Shown: positions 49,510 through 63,700 of the stretch, piece by piece | Layout: every line of letters begins with the position of its first letter | How positions within the stretch are numbered: position 1 is the stretch's first letter | The notes under the pieces: model-generated | Database searches by the model: none | What the model was told of the DNA's origin: nothing | Seen by the model: only the letters and a program-made list of their open reading frames with translations | Position numbers and translations under genes: made by a program | Origin: Sanderia malayensis | Lineage: Eukaryota; Cnidaria; Scyphozoa; Semaeostomeae; Pelagiidae | Length of the DNA: 64,000 bases | Assembly: GCA_013076295.1 (NCBI GenBank) | Contig: RQOL01000415.1 | Coordinates: 29,173 to 93,172 of the forward strand | Direction: 5' to 3'

Positions 49510-52500
49510 TGATAGGGCGCCCTTCATGCGCTGCACTCGCATACGCTCATGCCCTTTCAACCCCATGTACAATGGGATAGCTTGTTGCGCTCCCTGTCTA
49601 TCTATTATCAAGAAACATTGACTGGTAGGGCGCACTTCATGCGCCACACTCGCTTACGCTCTTGCCCTTCCAACCCACGTACAAGGGGTTAGATTGCTGC
49701 ACTCGCCTGTCTATCTATTATCAAGAAACATTGACTGGCAGGGCGCACTTCATGCGCTGCACTCGCTTACGATCATGGGCCTTTCAACCACACGTACAAT
49801 GGGTGAGCTTGCTGCGCTCACCTTTCTATCCATTATCAGGAAACATTGACTCACAGGGGGCCCTTCATGCGCTGCACTCGCTTACGCTCATGCCCTTTCA
49901 ACACCACGTACAATGGGTTAGATCGCTGCGCTCGCCTGTCTATCTATTATCAGGAAACATTGGCTGATAGGGTGCACTTCATGCGCTGCACTCGCTTACG
50001 CTCATGCCCTTTTTAACCCCATGTACAATGGGTTAGACCACTGTGCCCGCCTGTCTGCTATTATCAAGAGACATTGATGATAGGACGCACTTCGTGGGCT
50101 GCATTCGCTTACGTTCATGCCCCTTTCAACCCCATGTGCAATGGTTAGATCGCTGCACTCTCCTGTCTATCAATTATCAAGAAACATTGACTGATAGGGC
50201 GCCCTTTGTGCACTGCACTCGCTTAAGCTCATGCCCTATTCAACCCCATGTACAATGGGATAGCTCGTTGTGCTCGCCTGTCTATCTATTATCATGAAAC
50301 GCTGACTGGTAGGGCGCACTTCATGCGCTCCACTCGCTTACGCTCATGCTCCTTTCAACCCCACGTACAATGGATGAGCTCGCTGCGCTCGCCTGTCTAT
50401 CTATTATCAGGAAACATTGACTGATAGGGGCCCTTTGTGCGCTGCATTCTCTTATGCTCATGCCCTTTCAACCCCAATTACAATGAGTTAGATCGCTGTG
50501 CTCGCCTGTCTATCCATTATCAAGAAACGTTGACTGGCAGGGCGCACTTCATGCGCTGCACTCGCTTACGCTCATGCCCCTTTCAACCCCACGTACAATG
50601 GGTTAGATCGCTGCGCTCGCCTGTCTATCTATTATCAAGAAACATTGACTGATAGGGACACTTCGTGCGCTTCATTCGCTTATGCTCATGCCCCTTTCAT
50701 CCCATGTACAATGGGATAGCTTGCTGCCCTCGCCTGTCTATCTATTATCAGGAAACATTGACTGATAGGGAGCACTTCGCACGCTGCATTTGCTTGTGCT
50801 CATGCCCCTTTTATCCCCATGTATAATGGGTTAGCTCACTACGCTCGCTTGTCTATCTATTTTCAAGAACCATTGACTGATAGGGCGCACTTTGTGCGCT
50901 GCACTCGCTTACGCTCATGCCCTTTTTAACCCCACGTACAATGGGTTAGATCACTGTGCCCGCCTGTCTACCTATTATCAAGAAACATTGACTGATAGGA
51001 CGCATTTCGTGGGCTGCATTCGCTTACGTTCATGCCCCTTTCAACCCACGTACAATGGATGAGCTCGCCACTCTTGCTGTCTATCAATTATCAGGAAACA
51101 TTGACTGATAGGGGCCCTTTGTGCGCTGCACTCGCTTATTCTCATGCCCTTTCAACCCCAGGTACAATGAGTTAGATCGCTGTGCTCGCCTGTCTATCCA
51201 TTATCAAGAAACATTGACTGATAGGGCGCACTTCGTGCACTGCCCTCGCTTACGCTCATGCCCTTTCAATCCCATGCACAATGGGTGAGCTCGCCGCTTT
51301 TGCCTGTCTATCAATTATCAGCAAACATTGACTGATAGGGCGCCTTTTGTGCGCTGCACTCGCTTACCCTCATGCCCTTTCAACCCCACGTACAATGGGT
51401 GAGCTCGCTGCGCTCGCCTGTCTATCTATTATCAGGAAACATTGGCTGATAGGACACACTTCGTGGGCTGCATTCGCTTACGTTCATGCCCCTTTCAACC
51501 CCATGTGCAATGGGTTAGATCGCTGCACTCTCCTGTCTATCAATTATCAAGAAACATTGACTGATAGGGTTCCTTCGTGCGCTGCTCTCGCTTAAGCTCA
51601 TGCCCCTATTCAACCCCATGTACAATGGGATAGCTCGTTGTGCTCGCCTGTCTATCCATTATGAAGAAACGTTGACTGGCAGGGCGCACTTCATGCACTG
51701 CACTCGCTTACGCTCATGCCCTTTTCAACCCCACGTACAATGGATGAGCTCGCTGCGCTCGCCTGTCTATCTATTATCAGGAAACATTGACTGATAGGGG
51801 CCCTTTGTGCGCTGCACTCTCTTATGCTCATGCCCCTTTCAACCCCAATTACAATGAGTTAGATCGCTGTGCTCGCCTATCTATCCATTATGAAGAAACG
51901 TTGACTGGCAGGGCGCACTTCATGCACTGCACTCGCTTACGCTCATGCCCCTTTCAACCCCACGTACAATGGGTTAGATCGCTGCGCTCGCCTGTCTTTC
52001 TATTATCAAGAAACATTGACTGCTAGGGCGCCCTTTGTGCGCTGCACACGCTTACGCTCATGCCCCTTGCAACCCCACGTACAATGGGTTAGATCGCTGC
52101 GCTCGACTGTCTATCTTTTATCAAGAAACATTGACTGATAGGGACACTTCGTGCGCTTCATTCGCTTACGCTCATGCCCCTTTCATCCCCATGTACAATG
52201 GGATAGCTTGTTGCCCTCGCCTGTCTATCTATTATCAGGAAACATTGACTGATAGGGAGCACTTCGCACGCTGCATTTGCTTGTGCTCATGCCCCTTTTA
52301 TCCCCATGTATAATGGGTTAGCTCACTACGCTCGCTTGTCTATCTATTATCAAAAAACATTGACTGATAGGGCGCCCTTCATGCGCTGCACTCGCATACG
52401 CTCATGCCCTTTCAACCCCATGTACAATGGGATAGCTAGGGTACTGGTAGGGCGCACTTCATGCGCTCCACTCGCTTACGCTCATGACAATTTCAACCCC

Positions 52501-53410
52501 ATGTACAATGGGATAGCTTGTTGCGCTCCCTGTCTATCTATTATCAAGAAACATTGACTGGTAGGGCGCACTTCATGCGCCACACTCGCTTACGCTCATG
52601 CCCCTTTCAACCCCACGTACAAGGGGTTAGATTGCTGCACTCGCCTGTCTATCTATTATCAAGAAACATTGACTGGCAGGGCGCACTTCATGCGCTGCAC
52701 TCGCTTACGCTCATGGGCCTTTCAACCACACGTACAATGGGTGAGCTTGCTGCGCTCGCCTTTCTATCTATTATCAGGAAACATTGACTGATAGGGGGCC
52801 CTTCATGCGCTGCACTCGCTTACGCTCATGCCCCTTTCAACACCACGTACAATGGGTTAGATCGCTGCGCTCGCCTGTCTATCTTTTATCAAGAAACATT
52901 GACTGACACGGGCACTTCGTGCACTTTATTTGCTTACGCTCATGCCCCTTTCATCCCCATGTACAATGGTTTAGCTCACTGCACTCGCTTGTCTATCTAT
53001 TATAAAAAATTGACTGATAGGGCGAACTTCGTGCACTGCCCTCGCTTACGCTCATGCCCCTTTCAATCCCATGCACAATGGGTGAGCTCGCCGCTTTTGT
53101 CTGTCTATCAATTATCAGCAAACATTGACTGATAGGGCGCCCTTTGTGCGCTGCACTCGCTTACCCTCATGCCCCTTTCAACCCCACGTACAATGGGTGA
53201 GCTCGCTGCGCTCGCCTGTCTATCTATTATCAGGAAACATTGGCTGATAGGGTGCACTTCATGCGCTGCACTCGCTTACGCTCATGCCCTTTTTAACCCC
53301 ATGTACAATGGGTTAGACCACTGTGCCCGCCTGTCTGCCTATTATCAAGAGACATTGACTGATAGGACGCACTTCGTGGGCTGCATTCGCTTACGTTCAT
53401 GCCCCTTTCA
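49510..53410 (+). repeat. 3.9-kb segmental duplication, copy 1
   Basis: About 34 monomers match 53,595-57,500. The offset rises from 4,081 (49,574 with 53,655) to 4,094 at 51.6 kb, then falls to about 4,090 by 53,281. Copy 1 therefore lacks bases in its first half, e.g. tgtctgctattatc and cattgatgatagg near 50,055-50,080 versus tgtctgcctattatc and cattgactgatagg in copy 2. The monomer order is identical. Confidence 0.9.
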
Positions 53411-53594
53411 ACCCCAGGTACAATGAGTTAGATCGCTGTGCTCGCCTGTCTATCCATTATCAAGAAACATTGACTGATAGGGCGCACTTCGTGCACTGCC
53501 CTCGCTTACGCTCATGCCCCTTTCAATCCCATGCACAATGGGTGAGCTCGCCGCTTTTGCCTGTCTATCAATTATCAGCAAACATTGACTGATA
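53411..53594 (+). repeat. Short satellite insert between the two 3.9-kb copies
   Basis: One to two monomers of the aggtacaatgag and gccgctttt types separate the copies and resemble 51,160-51,340. They most likely mark the exchange point between the duplicated blocks. Confidence 0.75.
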
Positions 53595-56500
53595 GGGCGC
53601 CTTTTGTGCGCTGCACTCGCATACGCTCATGCCCCTTTCAACCCCATGTACAATGGGATAGCTTGTTGCGCTCCCTGTCTATCTATTATCAAGAAACATT
53701 GACTGGTAGGGCGCACTTCATGCGCCACACTCGCTTACGCTCTTGCCCCTTCCAACCCCACGTACAAGGGGTTAGATTGCTGCACTCGCCTGTCTATCTA
53801 TTATCAAGAAACATTGACTGGCAGGGCGCACTTCATGCGCTGCACTCGCTTACGATCATGGGCCTTTCAACCACACGTACAATGGGTGAGCTTGCTGCGC
53901 TCACCTTTCTATCCATTATCAGGAAACATTGACTCACAGGGGGCCCTTCATGGGCTGCACTCGCTTACGCTCATGCCCCTTTCAACACCACGTACAATGG
54001 GTTAGATCGCTGCGCTCGCCTGTCTATCTATTATCAGGAAACATTGGCTGATAGGGTGCACTTCATGCGCTGCACTCGCTTACGCTCATGCCCTTTTTAA
54101 CCCCATGTACAATGGGTTAGACCACTGTGCCCGCCTGTCTGCCTATTATCAAGAGACATTGACTGATAGGACGCACTTCGTGGGCTGCATTCGCTTACGT
54201 TCATGCCCCTTTCAACCCCATGTGCAATGGGTTAGATCGCTGCACTCTCCTGTCTATCAATTATCAAGAAACATTGACTGATAGGGCGCCCTTTGTGCAC
54301 TGCACTCGCTTAAGCTCATGCCCCTATTCAACCCCATGTACAATGGGATAGCTCGTTGTGCTCGCCTGTCTATCTATTATCATGAAACGCTGACTGGTAG
54401 GGCGCACTTCATGCGCTCCACTCGCTTACGCTCATGCTCCTTTCAACCCACGTACAATGGATGAGCTCGCTGCGCTCGCCTGTCTATCTATTATCAGGAA
54501 ACATTGACTGATAGGGGCCCTTTGTGCGCTGCATTCTCTTATGCTCATGCCCCTTTCAACCCCAATTACAATGAGTTAGATCGCTGTGCTCGCCTGTCTA
54601 TCCATTATCAAGAAACGTTGACTGGCAGGGCGCACTTCATGCGCTGCACTCGCTTACGCTCATGCCCCTTTCAACCCCACGTACAATGGGTTAGATCGCT
54701 GCGCTCGCCTGTCTATCTATTATCAAGAAACATTGACTGATAGGGACACTTCGTGCGCTTCATTCGCTTATGCTCATGCCCCTTTCATCCCCATGTACAA
54801 TGGGATAGCTTGCTGCCCTCGCCTGTCTATCTATTATCAGGAAACATTGACTGATAGGGAGCACTTCGCACGCTGCATTTGCTTGTGCTCATGCCCCTTT
54901 TATCCCCATGTATAATGGGTTAGCTCACTACGCTCGCTTGTCTATCTATTTTCAAGAACCATTGACTGATAGGGCGCACTTTGTGGCTGCACTCGCTTAC
55001 GCTCATGCCCTTTTTAACCCCACGTACAATGGGTTAGATCACTGTGCCCGCCTGTCTACCTATTATCAAGAAACATTGACTGATAGGACGCATTTCGTGG
55101 GCTGCATTCGCTTACGTTCATGCCCCTTTCAACCCCACGTACAATGGATGAGCTCGCCACTCTTGCCTGTCTATCAATTATCAGGAAACATTGACTGATA
55201 GGGGCCCTTTGTGCGCTGCATTCGCTTATTCTCATGCCCCTTTCAACCCCAGGTACAATGAGTTAGATCGCTGTGCTCGCCTGTCTATCCATTATCAAGA
55301 AACATTGACTGATAGGGCGCACTTCGTGCACTGCCCTCGCTTACGCTCATGCCCCTTTCAATCCCATGCACAATGGGTGAGCTCGCCGCTTTTGCCTGTC
55401 TATCAATTATCAGCAAACATTGACTGATAGGGCGCCTTTTGTGCGCTGCACTCGCTTACCCTCATGCCCCTTTCAACCCCACGTACAATGGGTGAGCTCG
55501 CTGCGCTCGCCTGTCTATCTATTATCAGGAAACATTGGCTGATAGGACACACTTCGTGGGCTGCATTCGCTTACGTTCATGCCCCTTTCAACCCCATGTG
55601 CAATGGGTTAGATCGCTGCACTCTCCTGTCTATCAATTATCAAGAAACATTGACTGATAGGGTTCCCTTCGTGCGCTGCTCTCGCTTAAGCTCATGCCCC
55701 TATTCAACCCCATGTACAATGGGATAGCTCGTTGTGCTCGCCTGTCTATCCATTATGAAGAAACGTTGACTGGCAGGGCGCACTTCATGCACTGCACTCG
55801 CTTACGCTCATGCCCTTTTCAACCCCACGTACAATGGATGAGCTCGCTGCGCTCGCCTGTCTATCTATTATCAGGAAACATTGACTGATAGGGGCCCTTT
55901 GTGCGCTGCACTCTCTTATGCTCATGCCCCTTTCAACCCCAATTACAATGAGTTAGATCGCTGTGCTCGCCTATCTATCCATTATGAAGAAACGTTGACT
56001 GGCAGGGCGCACTTCATGCACTGCACTCGCTTACGCTCATGCCCCTTTCAACCCCACGTACAATGGGTTAGATCGCTGCGCTCGCCTGTCTTTCTATTAT
56101 CAAGAAACATTGACTGCTAGGGCGCCCTTTGTGCGCTGCACACGCTTACGCTCATGCCCCTTGCAACCCCACGTACAATGGGTTAGATCGCTGCGCTCGA
56201 CTGTCTATCTTTTATCAAGAAACATTGACTGATAGGGACACTTCGTGCGCTTCATTCGCTTACGCTCATGCCCCTTTCATCCCCATGTACAATGGGATAG
56301 CTTGTTGCCCTCGCCTGTCTATCTATTATCAGGAAACATTGACTGATAGGGAGCACTTCGCACGCTGCATTTGCTTGTGCTCATGCCCCTTTTATCCCCA
56401 TGTATAATGGGTTAGCTCACTACGCTCGCTTGTCTATCTATTATCAAAAAACATTGACTGATAGGGCGCCCTTCATGCGCTGCACTCGCATACGCTCATG

Positions 56501-57500
56501 CCCCTTTCAACCCCATGTACAATGGGATAGCTAGGGTACTGGTAGGGCGCACTTCATGCGCTCCACTCGCTTACGCTCATGACAATTTCAACCCCATGTA
56601 CAATGGGATAGCTTGTTGCGCTCCCTGTCTATCTATTATCAAGAAACATTGACTGGTAGGGCGCACTTCATGCGCCACACTCGCTTACGCTCATGCCCCT
56701 TTCAACCCCACGTACAAGGGTTAGATGCTGCACTCGCCTGTCTATCTATTATCAAGAAACATTGACTGGCAGGGCGCACTTCATGCGCTGCACTCGCTTA
56801 CGCTCATGGGCCTTTCAACCACACGTACAATGGGTGAGCTTGCTGCGCTCGCCTTTCTATCTATTATCAGGAAACATTGACTGATAGGGGGCCCTTCATG
56901 CGCTGCACTCGCTTACGCTCATGCCCCTTTCAACACCACGTACAATGGGTTAGATCGCTGCGCTCGCCTGTCTATCTTTTATCAAGAAACATTGACTGAC
57001 ACGGGCATTCGTGCACTTTATTTGCTTACGCTCATGCCCCTTTCATCCCCATGTACAATGGTTTAGCTCACTGCACTCGCTGTCTATCTATTATAAAAAA
57101 TTGACTGATAGGGCGAACTTCGTGCACTGCCCTCGCTTACGCTCATGCCCCTTTCAATCCCATGCACAATGGGTGAGCTCGCCGCTTTTGTCTGTCTATC
57201 AATTATCAGCAAACATTGACTGATAGGGCGCCCTTTGTGCGCTGCACTCGCTTACCCTCATGCCCCTTTCAACCCCACGTACAATGGGTGAGCTCGCTGC
57301 GCTCGCCTGTCTATCTATTATCAGGAACATTGGCTGATAGGGTGCACTTCATGCGCTGCACTCGCTTACGCTCATGCCCTTTTTAACCCATGTACAATGG
57401 GTTAGACCACTGTGCCCGCCTGTCTGCCTATTATCAAGAGACATTGACTGATAGGACGCACTTCGTGGGCTGCATTCGCTTACGTTCATGCCCCTTTCAA
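53595..57500 (+). repeat. 3.9-kb segmental duplication, copy 2
   Basis: This is the counterpart of 49,510-53,410. From 55,694 to 56,407 it is nearly identical to 51,600-52,313 at a constant offset of 4,094. The catgacaatttcaacc variant is at both 52,484 and 56,578. Near its end a few single-base losses appear (56,710-57,400). Confidence 0.9.
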
Positions 57501-59824
57501 CCCCATGTGCAATGGGTTAGATCGCTGCACTCTCCTGTCTATCAATTATCAAGAAACATTGACTGATAGGGCGCCCTTCGTGCACTGCACTCGCTTAAGC
57601 TCATGCCCTATTCAACCCCATGTACAATGGGATAGCTCGTTGTGCTCGCCTGTCTATCTATTATCAAGAAACGCTGACTGGTAGGGCGCACTTCATGCGC
57701 TCCACTCGCTTACGCTCATGCCCCTTTCAACCCCACGTACAATGGATGAGCTCGCTGCGCTCGCCTGTCTATCTATTATCGGGAACATTGACTGATAGGG
57801 GCCCTTTGTGCGCTGCACTCTCTTATGCTCATGCCCCTTTCAACCCCAATTACAATGAGTTAGATCGCTGTGCTCGCCTGTCTATCCATTATCAAGAAAC
57901 GTTGACTGATAGGACGCATTTCGTGGGCTGCATTCGCTTACGTTCATGCCCTTTCAACCCCACGTACAATGGATGAGCTCGCCGCTTTTGCCTGTCTATC
58001 AATTATCAGGAAACATTGACTGATAGGGGCCCTTTGTGCGCTGCACTCGCTTATGCTCATGCCCCTTTCAACCCCAGGTACAATGAGTTAGATCGCTGTG
58101 CTCGCCTGTCTATCCATTATCAAGAAACATTGACTGATAGGGCGCACTTCGTGCACTGCCCTCGCTTACGCTCATGCCCCTTTCAATCCCATGCACAATG
58201 GGTGAGCTCGCCGCTTTTGCCTGTCTATCACTTATCAGCAAACATTGACTGATAGGGCGCCCTTTGTGCGCTGCACTCGCTTACCCTCATGCCCTTTCAA
58301 CCACACATACAATGGGTTAGATCGCTGCGCTCGCCTGTCTATCTATTATCAAGAAACATTGACTGTTAGGCGCCCTTTGTGTGCTGCACACGCTTACGCT
58401 CATGCCCCTTGCAACCCACGTACAATGGGTTAGATCGGTGCGCTCGACTGTCTATCTTTTATCAAGAAACATTGACTGATAGGGACACTTCGTGCGCTTC
58501 ATTCGCTTACGCTCATGCCCCTTTCATCCCCATGTACAATGGGATAGCTGCTGCCCTCGCCTGTCTATCTATTATCAGGAAACATTGACTGATAGGGAGC
58601 ACTTCGCAGGCTGCATTTGCTTGTGCTCATGCCCCTTTTATCCCCATGTATAATGGGTTAGCTCACTACGCTCGCTTGTCTATCTATTATCAAAAAACAT
58701 TGACTGATAGGGCGCCCTTCATGCGCTGCACTCGCATACGCTCATGCCCCTTTCAACCCCATGTACAATGGGATAGCTAGGGTACTGGTAGGGCGCACTT
58801 CATGCGCTCCACTCGCTTACGCTCATGCCCCTTTCAACCCCATGTACAATGGATAGCTCGCTGTGCTCACCTGTCTATCCATTATCAAGAAACATTGACT
58901 GATAGGCGCCCCTTTGTGCGCTGCACTCGCTTACCCTCATGCCCCTTTCAACCCCACGTACAATGGGTTAGATCGCTGCACTCGCCTGTCTATCTATTAT
59001 CAAGAAACATTGACTGCTAGGGCGCCCTTTGTGCGCTGCACACGCTTACGCTCATGTCCTTGCAACCCACGTACAATGGGTTAGATCGCTGCGCTCGACT
59101 GTCTCTCTTTATCAAGAAACATTGACTGATAGGGACACTTCGTGCGCTTCATTCGCTTACGCTCGTGCCCCTTTCATCCCCATGTACAATGGGATAGCTT
59201 GCTGCCATCGCCTGTCTATCTATTATCAGGAAACATTGACTGATAGTGAGCACTTCGCACGCTGCATTTGCTTGTGCTCATGCCCCTTTTATCCCCATGT
59301 ATAATGGGTTAGCTCACTACGCTCGCTTGTCTATCTATTATAAAAAACATTGACTGATAGGGCGCCCTTCATGCGCTGCACTCGCATACGCTCATGCCCC
59401 TTTCAACCCCATGTACAATGGGATAGCTAGGGTACTGGTAGGGCGCACTTCATGCGCTCCACTCGCTTACGCTAATGCCCCTTTCAACCCCATGTACAAT
59501 GGGATAGCTTGTTGCGCTCCCTGTCTATCTATTATCAAGAAACATTGACTGGTAGGGCGCACTTCATGCGCCACACTCGCTTACGCTCATGCCCCTTTCA
59601 ACCCCATGTACAAGGGGTTAGATCGCTGCACTCGCCTGTCTATCTATTACCAAGAAACATTGACTGGCAGGGCGCACTTCATGCGCTTCACTCGCTTACG
59701 CTCATGGGCCTTTCAACCACACGTACAATGGGTGAGATCGCTGCGCTCGCCTGTCTATCTTTTATCAAGAAACATTGACTGATACGGGCACTTCGTGCAC
59801 TTTATTTGCTTACGCTCATGCCCC
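57501..59824 (+). repeat. Mixed right-zone satellite block
   Basis: About 20 monomers repeat the series seen in the previous blocks: ccctattcaacccc, ccaattacaatgag, cgttcatg, gccgctttt, gactgctagg, ctcgactgtc, cgcacgctgcattt and the 81-bp truncated type near 58,775 and 59,435. Some monomers are fused or short, e.g. tagctgctgccctcg near 58,546. No gene is present. Confidence 0.85.
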
Positions 59825-60283
59825 TTTCATTCCCATGTACAATGGTTTAGCTCACTGCACTCGCTTGTCTATCTATTATAAAAAAAATTGACTGATAGGG
59901 CCAACTTTGTGCGCTGCACTCGCTTATGCTCATGCCCTTTTTAACCCCACGTACAATGGGTTAGATCACTGTGCCCGCCTGTCTACCTATTATCAAGAAA
60001 CATTGACTGATAGGACGCACTTCGTGGGCTGCATTCGCTTACGTTCATGCCCCTTTCAACCCCACGTACAATGGATGAGCTCGCCGCTTTTGCCTGTCTA
60101 TCAATTATCAGGAAACATTCACTGATAGGGGCCCTTTGTGCGCTGCACTCGCTTATGCTCATGCCCCTTTCAACCCCAGGTACAATGAGTTAGATCGCTG
60201 TGCTCGCCTGTCTATCCATTATCAAGAAACATTGACTGATAGGGCGCACTTCGTGCACTGCCCTCGCTTACGCTCATGGCCCT
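59825..60283 (+). repeat. Four-monomer tandem duplication, copy 1
   Basis: This block matches 60,284-60,741 with an offset of 459 falling to 455. Shared rare variants are aatggtttagctcactgcactcg, agggccaactttg, gaaacattcactgatag and catggccctttcaatc. A third related copy lies at about 62,000-62,450. Confidence 0.9.
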
Positions 60284-60741
60284 TTCAATCCCATGTACAA
60301 TGGTTTAGCTCACTGCACTCGCTTGTCTATCTATTATAAAAAAAATTGACTGATAGGGCCAACTTTGTGCGCTGCACTCGCTTATGCTCATGCCCTTTTT
60401 AACCCACGTACAATGGGTTAGATCACTGTGCCCGCCTGTCTACCTATTATCAAGAAACATTGACTGATAGGACGCACTTCGTGGGCTGCATTCGCTTACG
60501 TTCATGCCCCTTTCAACCCACGTACAATGGATGAGCTCGCCGCTTTTGCCTGTCTATCAATTATCAGGAAACATTCACTGATAGGGCCCTTTGTGCGCTG
60601 CACTCGCTTATGCTCATGCCCCTTTCAACCCCAGGTACAATGAGTTAGATCGCTGTGCTCGCCTGTCTATCCATTATCAAGAAACATTGACTGATAGGGC
60701 GCACTTCGTGCACTGCCCTCGCTTACGCTCATGGCCCTTTC
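60284..60741 (+). repeat. Four-monomer tandem duplication, copy 2
   Basis: This directly follows copy 1 and carries the same four monomer types in order. It lacks single bases at ttaacccacg (60,400), tcaacccacg (60,513) and gatagggcccttt (60,581) relative to copy 1. The junction lies within the catgtacaatggtttagc monomer. Confidence 0.9.
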
Positions 60742-63700
60742 AATCCCATGTACAATGGGTGAGCTCGCCGCTTTTGCCTGTCTATCAATTATCAGCAAAC
60801 ATTGACTGATAGGGCGCCCTTTGTGCGCTGCACTCCCTTACCCTCGTGCCCCTTTCAGCCCCACGTACAAATCGGTTAGATCGCTGCCCTCGCCTGTCTC
60901 TCCATTATCAAGAAACATTGACAGATAGGGGCACCTCGTGCGCTTCGTTCGATTACGCTCATGCCCCTTTCAACCCCATGTACAATGAGTTAGCTCGCTG
61001 CGCTCGCCTGTCTACCTATTATCAAAAACATTGACTGATAGGACGCAAGTCATGGGTTGCATTCGCTTATGTTAATGCCCCGTTCAACCCCATGTACAAT
61101 GGGATAGCTCGCTGCGCTCACCTGTCTATCCATTATCAAGAAATATTGACTGGTAGGGCGCACTTCATGCGCTGCACTGGCTTACGCTCATGCCCCTTTC
61201 AACCACACGTACAATGGGTGAGCTCGCTGCGCTCGCTGTCTATCTATTATCAGGAAACATTGACTGATAGGCGCCCTTCTTGCGCTGCACCCGCTTACGC
61301 TCATGCCCCTTTCAACCCACGTACAATGGGTTGCATCACTGCGCTCTACTGTCTATCTATTATCAGGAAACATTGACTGATAGGTCGCCTTTCGTGCGCT
61401 GCACCCGCTTAGACTCATGCCCCTTTCAACCCACGTACAATGAGTTAGATCGCTGGGCTCACCTGTCTACCTATTATCAAGTAACATTGACTGATAGGAC
61501 GCAAGTCGTGGGGCTCCACTCGCTTACGCTAATGCCCCTTTCAACCCCATGTACAATGGGATAGCTTGTTGCGCTCCCTGTCTATCTATTATCAAGAAAC
61601 ATTGACTGGTAGGGCGCACTTCATGCGCCACACTCGCTTACGCTCATGCCCTTTCAACCCATGTACAAGGGATTAGATCGCTGCACTCGCCTGTCTATCT
61701 ATTATCAAGAAACATTGACTGGCAGGGCGCACTTCATGCACTTCACTCGCTTACGCTCATGGGCCTTTCAACCACACGTACAATGGGTGAGCTTGCTGCG
61801 CTCGCCTTTCTATCTATTATCAGGAACATTGACTGATAGGGGGCCCTTCATGCGCTGCACTCGCTTACGCTCAGCTCCTTTCAACCCCACGTACAATGGG
61901 TTAGATCGCTGCGCTCGCCTGTCTATTTTTTATCAAAAACATTGACTGATACGGGCACTTCGTGCACTTTATTTGCTTACGCTCATGCCCTTTCATCCCC
62001 ATGTACAATGGTTTAGCTCACTGCACTCGCTTGTCTATCTATTATAAAAAAATTGACTGATAGGGCGAACTTTGTGCGCTGCACTCGCTTATGCTCATGC
62101 CCTTTTTAACCCCACGTACAATGGGTTAGATCACTGTGCCGCCTGTCTACCTATTATCAGAACCATTGACTGATAGGACGCACTTTGTGGGCTGCATTCG
62201 CTTACGTTCATGCCCTTTCAACCCCACGTACAATGGATGAGCTCGCCGCTTTGCCTGTCTATCAATTATCAGGAACATTCACTGATAGGGGCCCTTTGTG
62301 CGCTGCACTCGCTTATGCTCTTGCCCTTTCAACCCCAGGTACAATGAGTTAGATCGCTGTGCTCGCCTGTCTATCCATTATCAAGAAACATTGACTGATA
62401 GGGAGCACTTCGTGCACTGCCTCGCTTACGCTCATGGCCCTTTCAATCCCATGTACAATGGGTGAGCTCGCCGCTTTTGCCTGTCTATCAATTATCAGCA
62501 AACATTGACTGATAGGGCGCTTTTTGTGCGCTGCACTCGCTTACCCTCGTGCCCCTTTCAACCCCACGTACAATCGGTTAGATCGCTGCGCTCGCCTGTC
62601 TATCTATTATCAAGAAACATTGACAGATAGGCACCTCGTGCGCTTCGTCGATTACGCTCATGCCCCTTTCAACCCCATGTACAATGAGTTAGCTCACTGC
62701 GCTCGCCTGTCTACCTATTATCAAGAAACATTGACTGATAGGACCCAAGTCGTGGGTTGCATTCGCTTATGTTAATGCCCGTTCAACCCCATGTACAATG
62801 GGATAGCTCGCTGCGCTCACCTGTCTATCCATTATCAAGAAATATTGACTGGTAGGCGCACTTCTTGCGCTGCACCCGCTTACGCTCATGCCCCTTTCAA
62901 ACCCCACGTACAATGGGTTGCATCACTGCGCTCTCCTGTCTATCTATTATCAGGAAACATTGACTGATAGGTCGCCTTTCGTGCGCTGCACCCGCTTAGA
63001 CTCATGCCCTTTCAACCCCACGTACAATGGGATAGCTTGCTGCCCTCGCCTGTCTATCTATTATCAGGAAACATTGACTGATAGGGAGCACTTCGCACGC
63101 TGCATTTGCTTGTGCTCTTGCCCCTTTTATCCCCATGTATAATGGGTTAGCTCACTACGCTCGCTTGTCTATCTATTATCAAAAAACATTGACTGATAGG
63201 GCGCACTTCATGCGCTCCACTCGCTTACGCTAATGCCCCTTTCAACCCCATGTACAATGGGATAGCTTGTTGCGCTCCCTGTCTATCTATTATCAAGAAA
63301 CATTGACTGGTAGGGCGCACTTCATGCGCCACACTCGCTTACGCTCATGCTCCTTTCAACCCCACGTACAAGGGGTTAGATTGCTGCACTCGCCTGTCTA
63401 TCTATTATCAAGAAACATTGACTGGCAGGGCGCACTTCATGCGCTTCACTCGCTTACGCTCATGGGCCTTTCAACCACACGTACAATGGATGAGCTTGCT
63501 GCGCTCGCCTTTCTATCTATTATCAGGAAACATTGACTGATAGGGGCCCTTTGTGCGCTGCACTCTCTTATGCTCATGCCCCTTTCAACCCCAATTACAA
63601 TGAGTTAGATCGCTGTGCTCGCCTGTCTATCCATTATCAAGAAACGTTGACTGGCAGGGCGCACTTCATGCGCTGCACTCGCTTACGCTCATGCCCCTTT

